A DNA stretch of 34,218 nucleotides. Source: a virus. The position numbers and the translations under genes are program-made. The stretch is taken from positions 1 to 34,218 of IMG/VR virus record IMGVR_UViG_3300043425_000685; one strand, written 5' to 3'. Positions within the stretch are counted from its first letter, which is position 1. Each line of letters starts with the position of its first letter. Shown in pieces: positions 28,580-34,218 of the stretch. The notes under the pieces are model-generated. The model was not told the origin of the DNA, did no database searches, and saw only the letters and a list, made by a program, of their open reading frames with translations.

Positions 28580-29929
28580 TTAAACGCCCAAAACCTTGAG
28601 GCGTTCGTGCATCCTTTTAGCAAAGTCTTCCACCTTCTTTTCTAAACCGCTTTCAAGGAAAGTCGCATTCACTCCTGGAGGCGGTAGGTTTTGCTCAGGC
28701 GGAGCTAACCGTTCATTCATTGCTTGTAGCAATTGAACAATACTAGCCAATAATACATTGCTTTGTTTCATTTGGTCTAGTGAAGGATTGACTTCAGTAT
28801 CGGCATGTGTAGCAGGTTCGAGAGGAACCGTCATCGGATTTTGATCATCCAGCAAGCCCTTTTCCTCTGGTTTGTCGTCCATACAAGATTTCTTGCTTCC
28901 GCCTTCTTTCATATAGTACCAGACAACAAAAGCATAAGAGACTTCGCCTAGAGCTGACTGGCTAACTTCTTTTGCTTTCTCCCACAAAGCCTCATCAGTT
29001 ACCCAGCTTGGTGGGTTTCCTTCTTCACCCGCAACTGCTTGCTGTGCTTCAGTCTGAAACTGACTGGCTAAATCTTCCTCAGCTTTTATTTTACCAACAA
29101 TAGCAGACAGACCGCCGTCCATTTCTACTTGCTCAGTCTCTTCGAAAGATTCAGCCGGTTTTTGTCCTAATACAAAATGGGTATCGGTTTCGGACAGATT
29201 TTCCATAGAATAACCATTATCAGAGGCCCAAGCACCAAGAGCTTCGTGATTATCGAACATATCCTTTGGTACTAGAATGGCTTGAATTTCTTTTTCCATC
29301 CAATCCTTGACCTCCTTCGGTGTCTCTTCGGTTTTTAGTTTCAGAAAGTCTAACGACTTTTCGACCGAAAGACCAGAAGCTTGGGAGAGTTCTTTAGCTA
29401 AGTCAGAAAAGCTATTCCCATGCAGCCGATGAAAGACTTTTGAAATTGATCTACCTTCGGTAATTGCTTCCATGATTTTATTTAGTGGCTGGGACATTGT
29501 TTTTACTGAGGCAGATATAGTCGAGTCCTGATTCATGGGCACGCTAACGATTGAACATTCGTGCAATTCGCAAGCCTTAATATGATTGACTTCCCCTTTG
29601 CGCTCCTCATCCATGACGCGCATACCAACAGACATGCTATTTAAAATGCCTTCTTCTACAAGATCTCTAATGCGGCTAATTTCTGGATCTTTGCTGTTAG
29701 AAATTCGACCTTTTACATACAAGCCGTCATCTTTAGCTTCAATATTGATCATCTTACCGATTGGTTTCGAATGATCATGATTAAATAAAACGATTGGATT
29801 TTTCTTGTAATTATCGAGTTGCCAAGCTTTTTTACCGATCAAATCCCCACCACGATCTACAACCGCTTTATTTGCGTAACCTTCGAAGTAAACCGATCCA
29901 TCAGATAATGCTTTGACTTTCGAGAACAT
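28580..29929 (-). CDS. Prohead protease (S78 type) with long scaffold-like C-terminus
   Basis: Residues 1-150 form an HK97-type prohead protease: YANKAVVDRGGDLIG, FNHDHSKPIGK with catalytic His near 51, EEGILNSMSVGM with Ser 100 near the expected position, and ELHECSIVSVP. The family usually has about 200 residues; here about 300 more follow, with charged helices (EAITEGRSISKVFHRLHGN) and PSWVTDEALWEKAKEVS then YAFVVWYYMKEGG, a block that occurs in other phage head proteins. The extra part is probably scaffold or a binding platform that the protease removes. The ATG has AAGGGG five bases upstream. It cleaves capsid and scaffold during head maturation. Confidence 0.88.
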   Translation of the reverse strand: MFSKVKALSDGSVYFEGYANKAVVDRGGDLIGKKAWQLDNYKKNPIVLFNHDHSKPIGKMINIEAKDDGLYVKGRISNSKDPEISRIRDLVEEGILNSMSVGMRVMDEERKGEVNHIKACELHECSIVSVPMNQDSTISASVKTMSQPLNKIMEAITEGRSISKVFHRLHGNSFSDLAKELSQASGLSVEKSLDFLKLKTEETPKEVKDWMEKEIQAILVPKDMFDNHEALGAWASDNGYSMENLSETDTHFVLGQKPAESFEETEQVEMDGGLSAIVGKIKAEEDLASQFQTEAQQAVAGEEGNPPSWVTDEALWEKAKEVSQSALGEVSYAFVVWYYMKEGGSKKSCMDDKPEEKGLLDDQNPMTVPLEPATHADTEVNPSLDQMKQSNVLLASIVQLLQAMNERLAPPEQNLPPPGVNATFLESGLEKKVEDFAKRMHERLKVLGV

Positions 29930-29938
29930 GTTAACCCC

Positions 29939-32092
29939 TTATCGTTTTAAACCTAATTGTGGTAAATCGTCTGCACTAACAGTCAACAAAGAACACCGGC
30001 AATTAATAATCTCATTTGCTGGCCCCTTCAAATCACGTGGATAGCGCAAACCGTTTTCGAATTCTTCGTCAATATCAACGATTTCGCCCATCAAACGCCA
30101 ATGATCAGCCTCAGAATCTGGATACTCTCCATTAGGATTCCCACGAACACGGCTATCATTTGCATTTATCCATACCTTTACAAGATTTGGGATGACTTCC
30201 TTTGCGTCTTGAGCCGCTGCAGCTTCGCCTAAACTTCTTGCTATTAAAGTCTCAGTTCTTGAAATAGTCATTGCTCGACCAGCAGATATATTAGCCTTGT
30301 CCATGATCTTTGCGGCGACTTCCTGCAAAGTGCTTGACTCTTTCATTCCATTTTCAATGATCCGCATGATTTGTTCGGTTGTCGTTTTAGTCATTTGATC
30401 AAACGAATCAAGAGCGCGCATCTCAAGCATTTCACGCCTTTTATTTTCATTTCGTGCGCGAATTGCCTGGATTCCTGGCTTGTATGGCTCATTAAAAGGA
30501 ATCTCTAAAAGCGTGTCATATCCCAATTCGACTTGGCCTGAAAGTGTATCAGTATATCCGTTTGTCCATTCCTCTTCTAACTTATCCATCGCTTGCTTGA
30601 TGTCTTTTTTAAGTTTGGCCTTACTTGGAGTTTCAAGAGCCTTTTCCTGTAAATGCTTCTTAGCTACTTTTACAGCAGCAACTATTTGTTCCTCAAGGAT
30701 CTTGAGCCAAAGCTTTTCGAGTTTATCTTGCGACTTCTTTGCCTCTTGTTCTTGTCTGTCTTGAGATTCATTGAACCAGCCGTTACCTTCGGCTTTGATA
30801 TAATTTGAAAACGCTTCTATGTTTGCCTCTTTATATCCTATTTCCTTAGTCGATAATTCTTGCTGAGGAACTTCAATTTGCGGAGCTTGAAATTGAGGGA
30901 AAGCCGGTTGACGCAAATCTCTAAGCGTATCGCCGCCTGGAATTGGTGGAAGCTTCCAAATCTTTGCCCTGACTTCGTTATATGTCATGGTCGATAGCAT
31001 CGAAGCCGCGACGTTAGACTTCTCCATAAGGTCTTCTTGAAGAATGGGAACATTGCTATAATCAAGTTTAATAACATAACCTTGACCTAAAAACTGAGAT
31101 AACCGCAAGGTCATTGCAGTCTCAAACATAGAGCCAATAGACATCAATGGGCCTTGCCAGAAGTTCTTTAGAGCCGTTTTGTACTCTTCGCTTCCAAGGC
31201 TTCCAACTTCCGCAATACTGAGTTCATGCTTTGGAACACCATAGATATTAATAAGCGTTTCACGGTTATTATGCAGATAATCAATCAACTGCTGATCAGC
31301 AAGAGTATCAGCCAGTTTGTGTGGTTTTGTTCCTTTCGGAAGCAGTAGCCCTTTTCTTTGGTTACGGCGACCAGTAGAGTTTTGCTCTATTAGTGCAAGG
31401 ATTTTCTTTGCCTGTTCGACGTTCATTTCTTCGGTAGCTTCCAGTACTAGCCCAGGCTGCGCTCCCTTCCTATAAAAATTCAAAAGGTACTCAGTAGAAA
31501 ATTTATTAAACATGGTCGATGAGGAACCAGGTATCAAAGGCGACAAACCCCAATAAACCGATGATGGGTTGGGTCTTTTAACGTGTATGACATCACGCGG
31601 TAGGAGTTTAGTTCTTGATCCAGCGGGAAACGCCATAGGATCGATGCCAGTTATGTAATAGCCATTCAAATCTCCGCGAGTATTCACGTCAAGCTGGAGC
31701 AGTTCTACCGGCACTTGAACCAGCCATTTGTTTTGCCTACTAATATAAATGAGCGAATTTCCAGTTACAGAAAGATCTGTGATGGATGCGTATTTGAACT
31801 CATACGCGCTTTGCAAAGGATTAGGATAATCAATCATTAATTGAACCGGATGATTTTCCTGTGGCTCAAAGCTTTCTGAGCCATCCTTTACCACTCTACG
31901 CATTACACGCCAAGGGATTTGCGCAAGCTTCGATGCGATGCGATCATTTAGAATGTAAACCCAATCTTCGCTCTGATAGATAGATTTAAGCAAGCGAGGA
32001 TCAACTATCCCGCCTAAATCGGAATATCCGAGAAAGTCGGAGCTCCCCCCAAATGACTTTACTTCCAAGTCATCAATATCAACCATATCCAT
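29939..32092 (-). CDS. Portal protein fused to a MuF-type minor head domain
   Basis: The first 420 or so residues have the portal order: SIYQSEDWVYILNDRIASKL, NSLIYISRQNKWLVQVPVEL, HVKRPNPSSVYWGLSPLIPG and, at the stem, KNFWQGPLMSIGSMFETAMT. A charged linker of helices (SQDRQEQEAKKSQDKLEK) follows. The last 150 residues are a MuF domain: AMTISRTETLIARSLGEAAA, KVWINANDSRVRG, ADHWRLMGEIVDIDEEFE and ANEIINCRCSLLTV. MuF proteins are usually encoded by a separate gene after the portal. Here the two form one 717-residue protein, so each of the 12 portal subunits carries a MuF part at the head vertex, or the product is cut later. Confidence 0.9.
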   Translation of the reverse strand: MDMVDIDDLEVKSFGGSSDFLGYSDLGGIVDPRLLKSIYQSEDWVYILNDRIASKLAQIPWRVMRRVVKDGSESFEPQENHPVQLMIDYPNPLQSAYEFKYASITDLSVTGNSLIYISRQNKWLVQVPVELLQLDVNTRGDLNGYYITGIDPMAFPAGSRTKLLPRDVIHVKRPNPSSVYWGLSPLIPGSSSTMFNKFSTEYLLNFYRKGAQPGLVLEATEEMNVEQAKKILALIEQNSTGRRNQRKGLLLPKGTKPHKLADTLADQQLIDYLHNNRETLINIYGVPKHELSIAEVGSLGSEEYKTALKNFWQGPLMSIGSMFETAMTLRLSQFLGQGYVIKLDYSNVPILQEDLMEKSNVAASMLSTMTYNEVRAKIWKLPPIPGGDTLRDLRQPAFPQFQAPQIEVPQQELSTKEIGYKEANIEAFSNYIKAEGNGWFNESQDRQEQEAKKSQDKLEKLWLKILEEQIVAAVKVAKKHLQEKALETPSKAKLKKDIKQAMDKLEEEWTNGYTDTLSGQVELGYDTLLEIPFNEPYKPGIQAIRARNENKRREMLEMRALDSFDQMTKTTTEQIMRIIENGMKESSTLQEVAAKIMDKANISAGRAMTISRTETLIARSLGEAAAAQDAKEVIPNLVKVWINANDSRVRGNPNGEYPDSEADHWRLMGEIVDIDEEFENGLRYPRDLKGPANEIINCRCSLLTVSADDLPQLGLKR

Positions 32093-32094
32093 GC

Positions 32095-33387
32095 TTAAAA
32101 CTCCACAATGCTGTAATCGCGTTCTACATGTTGTAACATCGCCGCGTTTGCTAGAGCCAATGACATTACCATATCATCATGTGCCCCATCCGGTGCACTA
32201 TATGTTGGCAAGCCAGTCGCTGTTGTGTTGACTTCCAAGTCATTTAACTCAGTAGATAACAGACCGATGTTAGGTATGCCTAGCATTTCGGTTTCAAAGC
32301 CTAACATCAACTTAACCATTAACTCATTTTTGCTAGCATTTGAAAAGGTAATGCCGTGAAATGGCAGGTCAGTCGAATGAAGGATGTCATCAAGCGCCAT
32401 ACCTACGCCGGTTTTATCGTGCCATACACTTTCAATTGTTTTGAAATTTTCTGTGAAAGCTTTGAGCCTCTGAACCTGCACGGGATACGGAACGCCTCGC
32501 ATGCGCTGAACGCCTACGACTTCACGGGTTTTAATGTCAACAGCTGTAAAAACCGTAAAGTCAGTAGTTCGTGCCCAATCAGCACCGATAACCGTAGATG
32601 ATTCCTTGTGTCCTGGCTTGAGCCATACAAATTGATCTGCATAATCAAGGTAATCGGTTTTAAAGCATCGGTCATAATTGACAAAAACCCCACCCTCGGA
32701 AACGAATTCTGCTTCGTAATATTGCTGGAATAACCGATGAGGCAGAGTTTTACGAGCATCGTCTATGACCTCTTGCGATACAAAAGGATTAGCTCTGCTT
32801 GGCGCGTGGATAAAAATCTTGGTCGGCCTGCGACCTTCGTACTTAGCTCTGACCATCTCTTCCTTGGCTTCCATACACTTCCGATAAAACCAAGATGCTT
32901 TACCGCGTGGTGTCGAGATCCCGATGATTGGCCCACGCGTAACCGATGTTGTGGTCTTTACGGAAGCATAGACGGCTTCCTTCATTTTGGCACATTCATC
33001 GAGTATGTTACCGGCTGTCGCCTCACCTTCCAAAGCCTCAGCATCCTGGCCTGTGCAAAATTGGATGAGCGAATCATTATGAGGCATAGATAGCGTCAAA
33101 GCTGTCTCGTTAGGCTTCACGTGTGGCGGAGGTGGAAGCATTCGCCTAATATATTTGAAGGATATCTTTGATTGGTTATAAATTGGCGCAACCACTCTAT
33201 ATAGCGCCTGCTGGGACACCGGAAGAGCTAAAGTCATAGCGCCACATGCTGACAAGGTTTTCCCGAACTTAGTACCACAAGCAACCCACATCTCTAGAAG
33301 TCCTGGGATGAACAAAGAATTAAAAATCAGGTCTTGTTTTGTGGAATGTGGCTGTAAAGCTAGTCTGAGTTTTAATTGTCTCGGCAT
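32095..33387 (-). CDS. terL: Terminase large subunit
   Basis: The 430-residue packaging motor has an N-terminal ATPase with Walker A at 35-44 (VACGTKFGKT), Walker B at about 127-131 (GNILDE) and a coupling segment (GPIIGISTPRGKASWF). The C-terminal RNase-H nuclease is shown by GADWARTTDFTVF, ESVWHDKTGVG and PDGAHDDMVMSLALA, which supply the metal-binding acids. It overlaps the small subunit gene by 16 bases and ends three bases before the portal. It cuts the concatemer and drives DNA into the prohead. Walker A has Thr at the first variable positions rather than the usual GxxGxGKT; this is normal for terminases. Confidence 0.95.
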   Translation of the reverse strand: MPRQLKLRLALQPHSTKQDLIFNSLFIPGLLEMWVACGTKFGKTLSACGAMTLALPVSQQALYRVVAPIYNQSKISFKYIRRMLPPPPHVKPNETALTLSMPHNDSLIQFCTGQDAEALEGEATAGNILDECAKMKEAVYASVKTTTSVTRGPIIGISTPRGKASWFYRKCMEAKEEMVRAKYEGRRPTKIFIHAPSRANPFVSQEVIDDARKTLPHRLFQQYYEAEFVSEGGVFVNYDRCFKTDYLDYADQFVWLKPGHKESSTVIGADWARTTDFTVFTAVDIKTREVVGVQRMRGVPYPVQVQRLKAFTENFKTIESVWHDKTGVGMALDDILHSTDLPFHGITFSNASKNELMVKLMLGFETEMLGIPNIGLLSTELNDLEVNTTATGLPTYSAPDGAHDDMVMSLALANAAMLQHVERDYSIVEF

Positions 33388-33899
33388 ACTTCGTCCATAA
33401 CCTCGGAAACCATGGCGTCTATAGTTTGTATCGCGCCATTTCCGATTTCATTTTTTGTATCCTGCCTCACCACTCCGTTTGATAGCTGTGTCTCGAAAAC
33501 AACCGTTGTTTTCCCGTCTTGACCTTCCTTTGTAACCATTGTCGTCGTTTTGTTAAAGTAATCTTGATAGCGACGAGACATGATAAACATGATGAGACCA
33601 GGATGAGCTTTCTTAAGGTGCTCATGGTCTCCGTGGTCTCCTGTCGCAACTTTTCTTGCAACTTCTTCCCACCATGCTTGCGCAAGTGCTTTCCCAGTGT
33701 CTATTGAGTCACGAAATTCTTTGTGCTCTTCAGTCCAATGCATCATTCTATTCCTGCCAATACCAATAGCAGCGCATACTTCAGAAAGCGACTTACCCTC
33801 TTTCATAAGCTCTATAACGGTTTCGCAGTATTTCGGATCGTATTTGCTAGGTCTTCCGCGTGGTAGCGGCTTTTTTTGTTCTGACATGATTTTGTCCAT
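33372..33899 (-). CDS. terS: Terminase small subunit
   Basis: The 175-residue protein starts with a basic arm (KKPLPRGRPSKYDP) and a homeodomain-like helix-turn-helix (YCETVIELMKEGKSLSEVCA and IGIGRNRMMHWTEE), followed by a helical oligomerisation region (AQAWWEEVARKVATGD). This is the usual TerS layout; it should recognise the packaging site. The ATG at 33899 sits in the right arm of an inverted repeat, and a second ATG at 33887 (MSEQKKPL) is an equally good start. A promoter candidate lies immediately upstream. It overlaps the large subunit by 16 bases. Confidence 0.88.
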   Translation of the reverse strand: MDKIMSEQKKPLPRGRPSKYDPKYCETVIELMKEGKSLSEVCAAIGIGRNRMMHWTEEHKEFRDSIDTGKALAQAWWEEVARKVATGDHGDHEHLKKAHPGLIMFIMSRRYQDYFNKTTTMVTKEGQDGKTTVVFETQLSNGVVRQDTKNEIGNGAIQTIDAMVSEVMDEVCRDN

Positions 33900-33951
33900 A
33901 CAACTTTAAGAAGTGTATGGACAACATAAAGACATAGGAGGAATGAGACAA
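33894..33951 (-). promoter_or_regulatory. Candidate late promoter overlapped by a 9-bp inverted repeat
   Basis: On the minus strand TTGTCT (33951-33946) and TATGTT (33928-33923) are 17 bases apart, an acceptable sigma70-like pair. Directly after it, GTCCATACA and TGTATGGAC form a perfect inverted repeat with an 11-base spacer (33894-33922). It covers the expected transcription start and the first codons of the small terminase gene, as an operator would. Alternatively it could be a terminase binding site. Confidence 0.4.
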
Positions 33952-33957
33952 GGTATT

Positions 33958-34161
33958 TTAACGCAGCGCATAAGCAAATAAACCGTCACTGGTTTTTTTG
34001 CGCTGGAGGATTTTCTTTTCGACAAGGTTTAAGCAGGTGCTAGCGAAGTTGCGCTGCTCGTCCTGAGATGCGCCAACTCGGTCTAAGATTTGCTGAATAG
34101 TTTTAAACTCTCCTGTATCGAGAGCTTTGAGAATCATTTCTTTTCTGCTTTTTTTGGGCAT
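33958..34161 (-). CDS. Small winged-helix-like protein, possibly longer
   Basis: From the ATG at 34161 the 67-residue product has a basic start (PKKSRKEMILKALD), a helix (TIQQILDRVGAS), a recognition-like helix (QDEQRNFASTCLNLVEKK) and a final strand (ILQRKKTSDGLFAYAL), the plan of a small winged helix. No good ribosome binding site precedes this ATG, and the frame stays open for 19 more codons to the window edge (LRSLEEIPKYIRFLSEDS), so the gene may be longer and partial. It lies just upstream of the terminase promoter region and could regulate it. Function is a guess from fold pattern. Confidence 0.6.
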   Translation of the reverse strand: MPKKSRKEMILKALDTGEFKTIQQILDRVGASQDEQRNFASTCLNLVEKKILQRKKTSDGLFAYALR

Positions 34162-34218
34162 GGGAGAATCTTCAGAAAGAAACCGTATATATTTAGGGAT
34201 CTCTTCAAGCGAGCGAAG

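Noticed and set aside
33931-33982. AGGAGG-spaced ATG on the plus strand with 12 codons
   Set aside because: The ORF is too short and antisense to a better gene; the ribosome binding site match is probably chance.
1-34218. tRNA, rRNA, integrase or attachment site
   Set aside because: None could be recognised by eye; an att core cannot be called without the flanking genome.

Overview
The window reads as one strand of a tailed-phage or prophage genome with siphovirus-like architecture. Almost everything is on the minus strand, in the order terminase, portal, protease, capsid, connectors, tail tube, tape measure, tail tip, fibres, accessory genes and lysis, going from the right edge to the left. 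Genes are packed with 1-4 base overlaps (ATGA, TTGA, TAATG). No integrase, replication gene, tRNA or CRISPR array was seen. The host is probably a diderm bacterium: there are lipobox-type lipoproteins, Sec-type signal peptides and a candidate inner/outer membrane spanin pair. The very short lipoprotein signals and a secreted metzincin would suit Bdellovibrionota or a similar lineage, but that is only a guess. The virion genes themselves have no obvious close match I can name beyond their families.

Right part (about 34.2-20.5 kb): a small winged-helix-like protein at the edge, then a candidate promoter overlapped by a perfect 9-bp inverted repeat, terminase small and large subunits, a portal fused to a MuF-type domain, an HK97-type prohead protease with a long scaffold-like tail, major capsid protein, several structural proteins (one built from 43-residue repeats), a YiiX-like permuted papain-fold enzyme, head-tail connectors, and the tail tube protein.

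Middle (20.5-8.3 kb): a regulatory island interrupts the usual tail tube to chaperone order. A ribbon-helix-helix repressor gene (minus) faces three small plus-strand genes driven by two near-identical 41-bp promoters that carry a 12-bp operator-like word in the spacer. Next come the tail assembly chaperone with an A9 slippery site leading into its -1 frame partner, a 1892-residue tape measure protein with 19-residue W-rich repeats, and two tail-tip proteins, one with about 12 copies of a 14-15 residue TQ..RR repeat.

Left part (8.3-0 kb): fibre and collar-domain proteins, a free-standing HNH homing endonuclease, and then an accessory block. That block contains a 302-residue lipoprotein, a Tad1/Acb2-family protein (predicted sponge for cyclic nucleotide immune signals), an HNH nuclease and a secreted metzincin protease, all overlapping. 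A plus-strand cassette follows with an Ea22-like protein and two 28-codon membrane peptides. The lysis module (candidate i-spanin, o-spanin, small acidic protein, zinc amidase endolysin) and a truncated RHH-like gene close the window. The accessory block and the RHH island are the most interesting parts.
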